This document shows, in pieces, positions 56,096 through 64,000 of a stretch of 64,000 nucleotides of DNA. The notes under the pieces are model-generated. The model saw only the letters and a program-made list of their open reading frames with translations. It had not been told where the DNA came from and did no database searches. Position 1 is the stretch's first letter. Each line of letters begins with the position of its first letter. The translations under genes and the position numbers were made by a program. Origin of the DNA: Bacillus vallismortis (lineage in GTDB: Bacteria > Bacillota > Bacilli > Bacillales > Bacillaceae); the NCBI RefSeq assembly GCF_040784915.1, contig NZ_CP160797.1:3214137-3278136 (forward strand), in the 5' to 3' direction.

Positions 56096-56519
56096 ACAAA
56101 AAACAAATGACTTAATTCTTCAAACCGTGACAAAACTTGTATCCTTTATCATTTTGCTTTTCTCTTTCTATTTATTTTTATCAGGACACAACGCGCCTGG
56201 AGGAGGCTTTGTCGGCGGGCTGATCACATCCGCTTCCATCGTTCTGTTGCTCCTGGCATATGATTTAAAAACCGTCCGTGCGATTTTGCCGGTTAATTTC
56301 ATTTACGTGGCGGGAGCCGGGCTTCTGCTCGCTGTATTAACCGGCGTTGGTTCCTTTGTATTCGGGGCTCCATTTTTAAGCCATACATTCGGGCACTTTC
56401 ATCTGCTGATATTTGGAGAAACGGAGCTCGCCACGGCGACGATATTTGATTTAGGGGTTTATCTTGTTGTCGTAGGCATTACGATGACCATTATTCAAAC
56501 GATTGGAGAGGAAGAATAA
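56088..56519 (+). CDS. mrpB: Na+/H+ antiporter subunit MrpB
   Basis: The 143-residue protein has four hydrophobic segments and the MrpB signature SGHNAPGGGFVGGLI after the first. It belongs to the hetero-oligomeric Mrp complex. The GTG start lies within the end of mrpA behind GAGGGGAG, and its TAA shares a base with the mrpC ATG (TAATG). Confidence 0.95.
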   Translation: MNEQKTNDLILQTVTKLVSFIILLFSFYLFLSGHNAPGGGFVGGLITSASIVLLLLAYDLKTVRAILPVNFIYVAGAGLLLAVLTGVGSFVFGAPFLSHTFGHFHLLIFGETELATATIFDLGVYLVVVGITMTIIQTIGEEE

Positions 56520-56860
56520 TGGAAATCTTGATGTCTGTTTTAGCCGGTATTATCTTTATGGCTGCCACGTATTTACTGCTTTCGAAAAGCCTGCTTCGCG
56601 TTATTATCGGAACAGCACTTTTGAGCCATGGCGTTCATTTAATGCTTTTGACTATGGGAGGATTAAAGGAAGGCGCCGCTCCGATTTTAAGCAAGCATGT
56701 CAAATCATTTGTCGATCCGCTTCCGCAAGCCCTGATTTTGACAGCCATTGTCATTTCATTTGGCGTTACATCATTCCTTCTCGTCATGGCCTTCCGCGCT
56801 TATCAGGAATTGAAAACGGACGATATGGATCAAATGAGGGGAAATGATCAACATGAATAA
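56519..56860 (+). CDS. mrpC: Na+/H+ antiporter subunit MrpC
   Basis: The 113-residue protein resembles complex I subunit NuoK: three hydrophobic segments with GTALLSHGVHLMLLTMGGL in the middle and DPLPQALILTAIVISFG near the end, a family hallmark. Start directly linked to the mrpB stop; the end overlaps mrpD by eight bases. Structural and probably ion-conducting part of the antiporter. Confidence 0.95.
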   Translation: MEILMSVLAGIIFMAATYLLLSKSLLRVIIGTALLSHGVHLMLLTMGGLKEGAAPILSKHVKSFVDPLPQALILTAIVISFGVTSFLLVMAFRAYQELKTDDMDQMRGNDQHE

Positions 56861-58334
56861 TTTTGTTATTTTGCCAATCCTGATCCCGCTCCTGTCGGCC
56901 ATTCTGCTGATTTTCATGACGAAGAATCTTATGCTCATGCGGATCTTCAGCACTGCGGCATCGGCAATCGGGATTGTGATCAGTTGCATACTCGTACAGA
57001 CTGTCTTTACAAATGGCATCCAGACACTCAGTTTGGGCGGCTGGAAAGCGCCGTACGGCATTGTGCTGGCAGCAGACCAGTTCGCCAGCCTGCTCGTTCT
57101 CACAACAGCGGTCGTCGGTTTATTGGTTGTCCTTTATTCCTTCCGTTCTGTCGGTGAAAAACGGGAGCGTTCCTTTTATTACTCCGGTGTTCAGTTTTTG
57201 CTTGCCGGTGTCAGCGGAGCGTTTTTAACAGGCGATTTATTCAACATGTACGTATTTTTTGAGCTTCTGCTTATCGCTTCCTATATGCTGATCGTATTAG
57301 GCGGCACAAAAATTCAGCTGCGGGAGTCCCTTAAATATATTGTGTTTAATATCGTATCGTCTGCCCTGTTTGTCATTGGCGTCGGCTATTTATACGCTGT
57401 AACCGGAACGTTAAACATGGCGGATCTAAGTGTGAAAATCAGCGAATCAGGACAAACCGGGCTGATCACTGTAATTGGTGTCCTGCTGCTTTTAGTATTC
57501 GGCATGAAGGGCGGAATCTTCCCCCTCTACTTTTGGCTTCCAGGCTCTTATTACGCGCCTCCGGCGGCAATCTCCGCGTTGTTCGGCGCTTTGCTGACAA
57601 AAGTCGGTTTATATGCGATTACTAGGGTTTTCACATTAATTTTTATTCATGACGCAGCCTTTACCCATCAGCTGATGATTTGGCTGGCGGCGCTGACTGT
57701 GACTTTCGGTGTGATCGGTTCACTCGCTTATGCGGATGTCATGAAAATTGTGATCTACAACATTATTACAGCTGTCGGCGTGATTTTGTTCGGTGTGGCA
57801 GTTCATACCCCCGCATCCATTCAAGGCGCGATTTATTATCTGATTCACGATATGCTGATTAAAGGCGCTTTATTTATGCTGGCGGGCACGCTGATTGCGT
57901 TGACTGGAACAGCGAGCCTGCACAAAATGGGCGGGCTGATCAAACGTTATCCACTTCTTGGATGGATGTTTTTCATTTCAGCGATTTCTCTCGCGGGCAT
58001 CCCGCCTCTCAGCGGATTTATCGGCAAGTTCAAAATTGCGGAGGGCGGCTTCGCAGAAGGTGAATTTACGATTTCCATGCTGATTCTGCTTTCGAGTCTG
58101 CTCGTACTGTACTCTGTACTGAGGATCTTTATGCATGCGTTTTGGGGCGAAGAAAAAGAAACACCGAAACCAAATCATAAAACAGCTAAAGGACTTCTTT
58201 ATCCGGCAGCTTTTTTTCTCTTACTATCTCTTCTCTTCGGGTTGGGTACAGAGTGGGTGTCACCTTACGTTGATCAAGCGGCCGAGACATTGCTGAATCC
58301 GGAAAAATATATTGAAGCTGTTTTGAAGGAGTAG
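56853..58334 (+). CDS. mrpD: Na+/H+ antiporter subunit MrpD
   Basis: The 493-residue subunit is homologous to NuoM/NuoN with 14 expected membrane helices. The key segments are YVFFELLLIASYMLIVLGG with the conserved Glu and GMKGGIFPLYFWLPGSYYAPP with the conserved Lys of the proton path. I chose the ATG at 56853 (MNNFVILP), the 168 start as I remember it; an ATG three codons earlier is too close to GAGGGG. Confidence 0.95.
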   Translation: MNNFVILPILIPLLSAILLIFMTKNLMLMRIFSTAASAIGIVISCILVQTVFTNGIQTLSLGGWKAPYGIVLAADQFASLLVLTTAVVGLLVVLYSFRSVGEKRERSFYYSGVQFLLAGVSGAFLTGDLFNMYVFFELLLIASYMLIVLGGTKIQLRESLKYIVFNIVSSALFVIGVGYLYAVTGTLNMADLSVKISESGQTGLITVIGVLLLLVFGMKGGIFPLYFWLPGSYYAPPAAISALFGALLTKVGLYAITRVFTLIFIHDAAFTHQLMIWLAALTVTFGVIGSLAYADVMKIVIYNIITAVGVILFGVAVHTPASIQGAIYYLIHDMLIKGALFMLAGTLIALTGTASLHKMGGLIKRYPLLGWMFFISAISLAGIPPLSGFIGKFKIAEGGFAEGEFTISMLILLSSLLVLYSVLRIFMHAFWGEEKETPKPNHKTAKGLLYPAAFFLLLSLLFGLGTEWVSPYVDQAAETLLNPEKYIEAVLKE

Positions 58335-58339
58335 ATCGC

Positions 58340-58816
58340 ATGGCATTTCAAATTTTATTAAATGTGTTTCTCGCTTTTTGCTGGATGTTCTTGAGCAATA
58401 GTCCAAGCGCCGCAGGGTTTATCACAGGCTATATTCTGGGAATGCTCTCTCTGTTTTTCTTCCGGCGCTTTTTTATTCGCCAGTTTTATCTATGGAAACT
58501 GATCTCTATCATCAAACTCTTTTTGATTTTTTTAAAGGAACTATACCTTGCCAACGTCAGTGTATTGAAATCCATTTTATCGCCAAAAATGAATATCAAA
58601 CCGGGCATTTTCGCTTTTAAGACTGAACTGACGAAGGATTGGGAAATTACCCTACTTTCCCTGCTCATTACATTAACGCCCGGAACCTTGGTGATGGATA
58701 TTTCCGATGACCAGACAATACTTTATATTCATGCGATGGATATTGAGGATGCGGAAAAAGCCATTTTTGATATTCGTGAGTCATTTGAAAAAGCCATACA
58801 GGAGGTGAGCCGCTGA
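58340..58816 (+). CDS. mrpE: Na+/H+ antiporter subunit MrpE
   Basis: The 158-residue protein has two to three hydrophobic segments in its first 75 residues and a cytoplasmic ferredoxin-like tail with LLSLLITLTPGTLVMDISDD and LYIHAMDIEDAEKA, typical for MrpE. It aids assembly and activity of the complex. Start five bases after the mrpD stop; its TGA overlaps the mrpF ATG (ATGA arrangement). Confidence 0.94.
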   Translation: MAFQILLNVFLAFCWMFLSNSPSAAGFITGYILGMLSLFFFRRFFIRQFYLWKLISIIKLFLIFLKELYLANVSVLKSILSPKMNIKPGIFAFKTELTKDWEITLLSLLITLTPGTLVMDISDDQTILYIHAMDIEDAEKAIFDIRESFEKAIQEVSR

Positions 58817-59100
58817 TGTTTACACTGATCCTGCAACTCGCGCTCGGCATTATGGCAGTGTCTACCTTTTTGTATGTCATTCGTGTCATTAAAGGGCCGA
58901 CTGTGCCTGACCGGGTAGTGGCTCTGGATGCAATCGGCATCAACCTGATTGCGATCACGGCACTCGTCTCCATTTTGCTGAATACAAACGCGTTTCTGGA
59001 TATTATTTTGCTGCTGGGCATTTTAGCATTTATCGGAACAATTGCATTTTCCAAATTCCTGGAGAAAGGAGAGATTATCGAAAATGATCGAAATCGCTAA
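58816..59100 (+). CDS. mrpF: Na+/H+ antiporter subunit MrpF
   Basis: The 94-residue protein has three hydrophobic segments and the MrpF/PhaF signature [17 protein letters not shown] with the conserved Asp. In B. subtilis MrpF has also been linked with bile-salt export. GGAGGTGAGC lies before the ATG; the end overlaps mrpG. Confidence 0.94.
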   Translation: MFTLILQLALGIMAVSTFLYVIRVIKGPTVPDRVVALDAIGINLIAITALVSILLNTNAFLDIILLLGILAFIGTIAFSKFLEKGEIIENDRNR

Positions 59101-59458
59101 GGTCGTTGTGGCTGTATTCATTTTGCTTGGCGCTCTTGTATGCCTTGTTGCTTCATTTGGGATACTTCGCCTTCCCGATGTGTTTACACGCTCTCATGCT
59201 GCATCTAAAGGCTCAACGTTGGGCGTCAATATGATTCTGCTCGGTGTCTTCTTCTATTTGTGGTTTGTGACGGGGAACATTTCCGCTAAAATCCTGCTCG
59301 GGATTCTGTTTATCTTTATTACGTCGCCTGTCGGGGGACACTTGATCTGCCGTGCCGCGTACAACTCCGGCGTCAAGCTTGATAAGAGAAGTGTACAGGA
59401 TGACTACAACGGAATCAGAAACTTTGTGATTAAACGCAAAGAGGATTCTTACTTATAA
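59084..59458 (+). CDS. mrpG: Na+/H+ antiporter subunit MrpG
   Basis: The 124-residue protein has three hydrophobic segments and the MrpG/PhaG signature [20 protein letters not shown]. Last gene of the operon. I chose the ATG at 59084, about 11 bases after GGAGAG, giving the usual N-terminus MIEIAKVVV; a longer frame starts within mrpF without a site. Closed by a strong terminator. Confidence 0.94.
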   Translation: MIEIAKVVVAVFILLGALVCLVASFGILRLPDVFTRSHAASKGSTLGVNMILLGVFFYLWFVTGNISAKILLGILFIFITSPVGGHLICRAAYNSGVKLDKRSVQDDYNGIRNFVIKRKEDSYL

Positions 59459-59466
59459 AAAATAAG

Positions 59467-59499
59467 CAGCCGGACAGGCAGAGTTCCGGCTGTTTTTTT
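59467..59499 (+). terminator. Terminator of the mrp operon
   Basis: CAGCCGGA and TCCGGCTG form an 8-bp stem followed by seven T; the convergent yuxO ends at its right edge. Confidence 0.88.
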
Positions 59500-59878
59500 A
59501 TTTCTTGATGACAGCCAGCGTGCATCTGGATATACAGATCAGCCTTTCTTGCTCGTCATAAATGTGAATTTGATAGACAATCGTCGTTCTGCCTGTATGA
59601 ACCGGCTCGGCTACCGCCTTTACCGTTCCTTCCTTGACGGGTTTCAAATGATTGGCGTTAATCTCCAAACCGACACAAGCTTGTGTTGTGTGATCAATCA
59701 GATTTTGCGCGCCTGCGCTCGCCGCGGTCTCTGCCAGCGCCACTGAAGCGCCTCCATGCAAATAGCCGAACGGCTGCACCGTCCGATGATCCACCGGCAT
59801 GACCGCAACGCATCGTTCCGCTGTGTTTTCAACAATCTTAATTCCAAGCGCTTCAAGCAATGTGTGTTTCGTGTCCAT
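59498..59878 (-). CDS. yuxO: Hotdog-fold thioesterase YuxO (ComA2)
   Basis: The 126-residue protein is a PaaI/YbgC-like hotdog thioesterase with HRTVQPFGYLHGGASVALAE, carrying the catalytic acid, and VGLEINANHLKPVKEGTVKA. A role as 1,4-dihydroxy-2-naphthoyl-CoA thioesterase in menaquinone synthesis fits the family. The ATG at 59878 follows GGGAG by nine bases; a TTG three codons before is less likely. It lies 18 bp downstream of comA in one transcript. Confidence 0.9.
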   Translation of the reverse strand: MDTKHTLLEALGIKIVENTAERCVAVMPVDHRTVQPFGYLHGGASVALAETAASAGAQNLIDHTTQACVGLEINANHLKPVKEGTVKAVAEPVHTGRTTIVYQIHIYDEQERLICISRCTLAVIKK

Positions 59879-59896
59879 TCTATCCAACTCCCTTAT

Positions 59897-60541
59897 TTAA
59901 AGTACACCGTCTGATTTCGCAATCAAAACCGCTTCCGTTCGGGAACCGACATTCAGCTTATTGAAAATCGATGTCAAGCTGTATTCGATGGACCGCTTGC
60001 TCAAATGAAGCGCATCTGCGATTTCTTGGTTTGTAAACCCCTTTTCAACTTCTTGAAGAATCAGGCATTCTCTGGGTGTGAGCACATCTTGTTCTTTTTG
60101 AGAGGAAGGAGCCGGCTTTGTTTTTTGCTGAGTCATCAGCTGTTTAAAGTAAGCAAAATCGACTAAAATTTCTCCGTTGAGTACGTGGTATATGTATTGG
60201 GTGATCTTTTCTTTAGATTCCGTTTTGCTGATGGCACCGTGCAGACCCGCACGAATCGCTTCCTCAAAATAATCCTCAACCTCGTAACCGGTATACACGA
60301 TAATTTTACAATGAGGATTCTCTTGTAAAATCTGTTTAGAAAGCTCCATCCCATTGATCTCGCCGCCTAAATTCAGATCCATTAAAATGAGATCATATGA
60401 CGAGAAATCATGCTGTTTGATAAACTGTTCGCTCGGTTCAGGACTGAGACAATCAACAGACAGATTCGAATCCGTTTCCAAAATTGTCTTGGTGCCTTCC
60501 ATGACAGCCGGATGGTCATCAATCACTAGTATCTTTTTCAT
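59897..60541 (-). CDS. comA: Response regulator ComA
   Basis: ComA, phosphorylated by ComP, activates srfA (surfactin and ComS), degQ and others. The 214-residue NarL-type regulator has a receiver domain (acidic pair Asp8/Asp9, Asp55 in LILMDLNLGG, Lys in ISKTESKE) and a LuxR-type HTH (TPRECLILQEVEKGFTNQEI, LHLSKRSIEYSLTSIF). GGGAGG precedes the ATG at 60541; seven codons upstream are excluded by that. A terminator-like hairpin separates it from comP. Confidence 0.96.
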   Translation of the reverse strand: MKKILVIDDHPAVMEGTKTILETDSNLSVDCLSPEPSEQFIKQHDFSSYDLILMDLNLGGEINGMELSKQILQENPHCKIIVYTGYEVEDYFEEAIRAGLHGAISKTESKEKITQYIYHVLNGEILVDFAYFKQLMTQQKTKPAPSSQKEQDVLTPRECLILQEVEKGFTNQEIADALHLSKRSIEYSLTSIFNKLNVGSRTEAVLIAKSDGVL

Positions 60542-60577
60542 GTTTTCCTCCCTTTTACTCACTCTTTTCCATTTTAT

Positions 60578-60606
60578 AAAAAAGACTTGGCTTGTGCCAA
60601 GTCGTT
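60578..60606 (-). terminator. Hairpin terminator between comP and comA
   Basis: GACTTGGC and GCCAAGTC form an 8-bp stem with loop ACAA, followed by six T on the minus strand. It stands between the comP stop and the comA start within the com operon, so it should reduce but not abolish read-through. Confidence 0.75.
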
Positions 60607-60621
60607 TCCGTTATAAAACCA

Positions 60622-62934
60622 TTACAATTCGATTTCAATATCAGCCTTAAAGCCCTTTCCTTCACTTGTTTCAATCCGAAGGCGTCCATCTAAAGCCCTG
60701 ACTCTCTCTTTAATGCCGGAAAGCCCCATACTCATGGAATGCTCATTATTTTTCTCTTGATCAAATCCTACACCATCGTCCTCATAATGCAGAACGATCC
60801 TGTTTTGAATACTGATGAGCATAATCAGCACATCCGTCGCCTGAGAGTGCTTGACCGCATTAGACAGAAACTCTTGAATGATCCGGTACAAATTCAGCTG
60901 CGAATCCAGATCAAGCGAAGCCGTAAATCTGCCGGTATTTAAACGGATATGAAACGGAACCCGTTCCTGCTGCTGAGCCACCAGCTTGGACAGCGCCTTC
61001 ACAAGCCCAAGATCATACAGAAGCTGCGGCCGCAGTTCATGACACGTCTCCCTCGTCATCGAAATCACATCAGACATCTGCTCATTCATCTGTACAAGCT
61101 TGTCCTGCACATCTTCCCGGCACGGACTATCATCCTTCTTAAAATCAGCCAAAAACAGCTCGCACTGACGTTTTAATGAAATCAAATCCTGTAGAACCGA
61201 GTCGTGGAGATCGCGGGCGAGATCAGAGCGTTGTTTTTCTTCGATGGTGTACATGAGTTTTTTGAGCCAAACTGGGTTTGATTCTTGTTGTTTTAAATCT
61301 TCAAGATGCACCATCAATTCTTCGATTTTCATCACATTTTCCAATGAAACATTTGTATAAAACGCTAATGTTTGAAGCCATGCAATTTCATCTCTTGTTA
61401 ATTTAAAAGTATTATAACTTGAGAAACAGAGTACTAAAAATGACCTGTCTCCTCGTTCACCTATTTTAATAATAAAACCCTGTTTAAACTCTCTTATTTT
61501 CCCGATCTCACCTGAGAAATTTTGGACACATTGCTCAAAATTCTTATAAGTTATATCTTTGAAGTTATTCTTGCTAATAAGTGTAATTTCCCCTTTAGAA
61601 TTATCATACACACAAGCATTATCTATGTTTAGTACTTCTAAGATTGTATTTTTAAAATGATTAAGTACTTGATCTACCGACGATGCTTGCTTTATTAATT
61701 GAGTAAATTTAAAAATTCCATCTTGATAATTAAATTTCTCCGTAAACCTTTTTAACTTGAAACGAAAGTCAATGATCTCTTTAAAGTAAAAAACAGCAAA
61801 CATAAGCAAATATATTACAATTGTTAATTTTACGGAATAAAAGATATCCTTGGGTTGCTGAATATAATAAAATATAGTAACTACAATAACAGTAGGCGTA
61901 ATAGCTAAAAAACCGTAGTACTTAAGGCGCCCCACAACAAAGTCAATATTATAAAGTCTATTAGTCATAAATTGATATACTAAAGAATACGGTATAACAA
62001 GTGTAAAAGCAGCCAAACTAAAAGGTGAAACATACTTATCCAAAAATACATATGGAACAGCAAAAAAGATGATAAACGGACTGAAAGAAAGGACATTTGT
62101 ATAAGCAAGGACCTTCAAAATTGACTTTTGCTCTTTTTGTTTAATTTTTCTTATCCCTTGATGGATAAGAATAGATACAGTAAGAACTAAGACAAAGAAA
62201 GAAATCAAGTTCAGATTAGACAAAAAAGCCGAAGATTTTAATCTATTACTCAGAACATCTTCTAATAAAAGGTTTATTAGCGGGAGCATATACATAAGGA
62301 TTAAAATCTTCTTTTCGAATAACTTGGTTCCTAATTCTGTAAAGTATTTATATATAAAATGAATATATAAAATCGGACAACTTACTAAAGTAAGGACAAG
62401 CAGGTAAGTGCTAACCTCTTCCCCTCTTCTTGCGCCGCAGGCACTTACATACGCCACTGATACAAATAACAAAAATAAAATTAAAATATAAGCTGAAGTT
62501 GATTTTCTCACTTTATTTATTCTGTAAACAAAAAATATACAAAACAAACAAATTGAATAAGATATTACTGGTATGAGATACATAAATAAATTTTCTTCAC
62601 TTATTAGGCTAACATTTTGTAAATGAAATGATTTATTCTCTCTCTCAACAGTTAAGCTTTCTACATTGACCAATCTTCCGCTTTTTAATTGAATGTCACT
62701 GCCTTTCTCTCCATTTACTTCAAGAATGATGTCACCCTTTTTCACACCTGTGTAATATTCATTTGTATAATCTACAACGTTGGTGACCTCTAACTTACCT
62801 TCTTCATTTATCTTCACATCTGCACCTACGAAGATGTTAAAAACAAAACTATAAGAGAGGAAGATAACATAAATAAAACTTAAAATGATAAAAACTAGAG
62901 ACAAATATTTATAGACGTTAATATATCTGTACAT
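60622..62934 (-). CDS. comP: ComX pheromone receptor histidine kinase ComP
   Basis: The 770-residue kinase has about eight to ten membrane segments in its first 400 residues, an extracellular PDZ-like loop after segment one (about 38-80: YYTGVKKGDIILEVNG), a GAF-like region (about 410-550), a HisKA_3 domain with the phosphorylated His in ARDLHDSVLQDLISL and a HATPase domain (FLSNAVKHS, EDDGVGFD). The DNA changes at about 61300: the kinase part has typical base composition, the sensor part is strongly AT-rich, as expected for the variable receptor half that coevolves with comX. Confidence 0.95.
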   Translation of the reverse strand: MYRYINVYKYLSLVFIILSFIYVIFLSYSFVFNIFVGADVKINEEGKLEVTNVVDYTNEYYTGVKKGDIILEVNGEKGSDIQLKSGRLVNVESLTVERENKSFHLQNVSLISEENLFMYLIPVISYSICLFCIFFVYRINKVRKSTSAYILILFLLFVSVAYVSACGARRGEEVSTYLLVLTLVSCPILYIHFIYKYFTELGTKLFEKKILILMYMLPLINLLLEDVLSNRLKSSAFLSNLNLISFFVLVLTVSILIHQGIRKIKQKEQKSILKVLAYTNVLSFSPFIIFFAVPYVFLDKYVSPFSLAAFTLVIPYSLVYQFMTNRLYNIDFVVGRLKYYGFLAITPTVIVVTIFYYIQQPKDIFYSVKLTIVIYLLMFAVFYFKEIIDFRFKLKRFTEKFNYQDGIFKFTQLIKQASSVDQVLNHFKNTILEVLNIDNACVYDNSKGEITLISKNNFKDITYKNFEQCVQNFSGEIGKIREFKQGFIIKIGERGDRSFLVLCFSSYNTFKLTRDEIAWLQTLAFYTNVSLENVMKIEELMVHLEDLKQQESNPVWLKKLMYTIEEKQRSDLARDLHDSVLQDLISLKRQCELFLADFKKDDSPCREDVQDKLVQMNEQMSDVISMTRETCHELRPQLLYDLGLVKALSKLVAQQQERVPFHIRLNTGRFTASLDLDSQLNLYRIIQEFLSNAVKHSQATDVLIMLISIQNRIVLHYEDDGVGFDQEKNNEHSMSMGLSGIKERVRALDGRLRIETSEGKGFKADIEIEL

Positions 62935-62949
62935 TACATCATCCCATAA

Positions 62950-63171
62950 TTAAATAAAACTATTTCTTTTATCATCCTCAAAAAAATTACTGATAGCTTC
63001 TATTGGAGGCCACTTGCTTGTTCTTGGCACTTCTCCTTCTTCAAACGCATATAATATTGCTTTTTTTTCTTTTTCATTTATATTTAGCAAGGTTAAGTTC
63101 CCATTCTTAAATTGATCAAACGCTTCGGGATTGTTTGCTAGATGGCTTATGATTTTATCAATATGTTTCAA
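62950..63171 (-). CDS. comX: ComX pheromone precursor, KWPPIE (natto) type
   Basis: The 73-residue precursor begins MKHIDKIISHLANNPEAF, the conserved ComX leader, and contains a single Trp54 in the hexapeptide KWPPIE (residues 53-58). In B. subtilis natto the farnesylated KWPPIE is the mature pheromone; here too 15 residues follow it and must be removed. The start is TTG at 63171, behind GGGGGAA and overlapping the comQ stop (TTGA). Very AT-rich. Prenylation by the adjacent ComQ is expected. Confidence 0.92.
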   Translation of the reverse strand: MKHIDKIISHLANNPEAFDQFKNGNLTLLNINEKEKKAILYAFEEGEVPRTSKWPPIEAISNFFEDDKRNSFI

Positions 63172-64000
63172 TTTATATTCCCCCTTAATAATTGAACAAA
63201 TAGTTTATTCTTTCTTTGTTCATCTAATCTCAGTTTTTTGAATGATTCCTTGAAGTTTTCCAATGCTAAATTTTTAATAACATTTAGATATAGTATTACA
63301 CCTGATTCTCGTAACTTCTTTTTCAATTCATCCAAATTATTAATCATATTATTTTCTTGCGCATAAAAATTTAATAAGTCAATTGACGATTGGTTATACT
63401 TATTCTTTAGATAGTAGAAGGCAAGCGTCTGTTTAGTTTTTAAGTCATTATTGTCAGGGTAATAAAGTCCAAAGTAATCATTCGCAATTTGTTCCACTAT
63501 GCCCAAATAACGTGAATACTCATCGACTATTTTATTATATTCTCCAGTTGCCAAATATACACCAAGAACACTAGGCAATGTTACAAGAGAACCTGACTTA
63601 GATTTAATCATTTCAATATACTCTGATTCTGAAGAGACTTTCAAATTTAAATCAACATGTTGTCCTTGTAAAGATTGGAGTGAATATTGTAAAGTCAGAC
63701 TTAAAAGTTTTGGATTGTTAGAAACTGAATTTATCACTTGCAAACTCAATGTATAAAGAGCGGTAGCTGCGTTAGTTGCTATAGAAGAATCTAATTGCAT
63801 CCAGGCAGCCTGAGTATTGTCTTTATCCTCAATATCGTCAAAAATGTCAGCAGATAAAATTAAAAGTTCAATACCGGCAGCCAACAAATCAATTGCTGTA
63901 TCATCTTTTCCGTCAAATGCTATGTAATGGTTATAAGCTAATTCAGCAAATGAAAATTGTTTTTTTTCTTCAATAAATGATATGAGTTTTGCTTTCAAGT
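63168..64000 (-). CDS. comQ: ComQ isoprenyl transferase, 5' end outside window
   Basis: ComQ attaches an isoprenyl group to the Trp of ComX and supports its maturation. The visible 277 residues match the family from about residue 22 of the roughly 299-residue 168 protein: AAGIELLILSADIFDDIEDKDN with the aspartate-rich motif, QYSLQSLQGQHVDL and ANDYFGLYYPDN as second motif. The TTG at 63998 is probably internal; the true start lies beyond the right edge. Very AT-rich and divergent from 168, in line with the pherotype-specific block. Confidence 0.92.
   Translation of the reverse strand, partial: LKAKLISFIEEKKQFSFAELAYNHYIAFDGKDDTAIDLLAAGIELLILSADIFDDIEDKDNTQAAWMQLDSSIATNAATALYTLSLQVINSVSNNPKLLSLTLQYSLQSLQGQHVDLNLKVSSESEYIEMIKSKSGSLVTLPSVLGVYLATGEYNKIVDEYSRYLGIVEQIANDYFGLYYPDNNDLKTKQTLAFYYLKNKYNQSSIDLLNFYAQENNMINNLDELKKKLRESGVILYLNVIKNLALENFKESFKKLRLDEQRKNKLFVQLLRGNIN

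Overview
The window is chromosomal DNA of a member of the Bacillus subtilis group. From position 5798 to the right edge the genes follow, almost one for one, the order I remember from B. subtilis 168: tRNA-Ala, uppP(yubB)-yubA, yulF, the rhamnose operon, the four chemoreceptors tlpB-mcpA-tlpA-mcpB, tgl, yugU to yugE, patB, kinB-kapB, kapD, yuxJ, pbpD, yuxK, yufK, malK-malR, maeN, yufS, mrpABCDEFG, yuxO-comA-comP-comX-comQ. The proteins are close to but not identical with 168, and several local differences argue for another strain or a sister species. All comparisons with 168 are from memory, not from a database search.

Region 1 (1-5797) is the end of an integrated element, most likely a prophage, whose tyrosine recombinase lies against the 3' end of a tRNA-Ala(GGC) gene. 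It carries a lysogeny module: leftward early genes (two XRE regulators, a small HTH protein, a BRO/KilAC antirepressor), a rightward repressor, then a lipoprotein plus small membrane protein cassette, an ImmA-type metallopeptidase and the integrase. Three different sets of palindromes lie at its control regions. The element continues past the left edge.

Region 2 (5798-15340) holds tRNA-Ala, undecaprenyl-diphosphatase, an AI-2E family membrane protein, the oxidoreductase yulF and the leftward rhamnose operon rhaEW-rhaR-rhaB-rhaM-rhaA. The operon promoter shows two direct repeats 21 bp apart and a perfect cre site.

Region 3 (15341-23756) is a tandem array of four chemoreceptor genes; tlpA carries a one-base frameshift in its signalling tip. 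Region 4 (23913-37463) contains the spore transglutaminase, a nitronate monooxygenase and a small gene I do not recall from 168, alpha-glucosidase, a CorC-type membrane protein, a metallopeptidase, Mistic with the potassium channel YugO, pgi and two iron alcohol dehydrogenases. It ends in an intergenic element resembling the roughly 190-bp repeat of B. subtilis.

Region 5 (37464-48546) has yugI, alaR-alaT, yugF, yugE, patB, the sporulation input genes kinB-kapB and kapD, yuxJ (probable ATT start), pbpD and yuxK. Region 6 (48525-59499) contains yufK, the malate two-component system with its transporter gene maeN (the nupNOPQ genes that separate them in 168 are absent) and the Mrp Na+/H+ antiporter operon.

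Region 7 (59498-64000) is the ComQXPA quorum-sensing locus. Its AT-rich, fast-evolving comQ-comX-5' comP half encodes a ComX with the hexapeptide KWPPIE, which I recognise as the natto-type pheromone; comQ is cut by the right edge.
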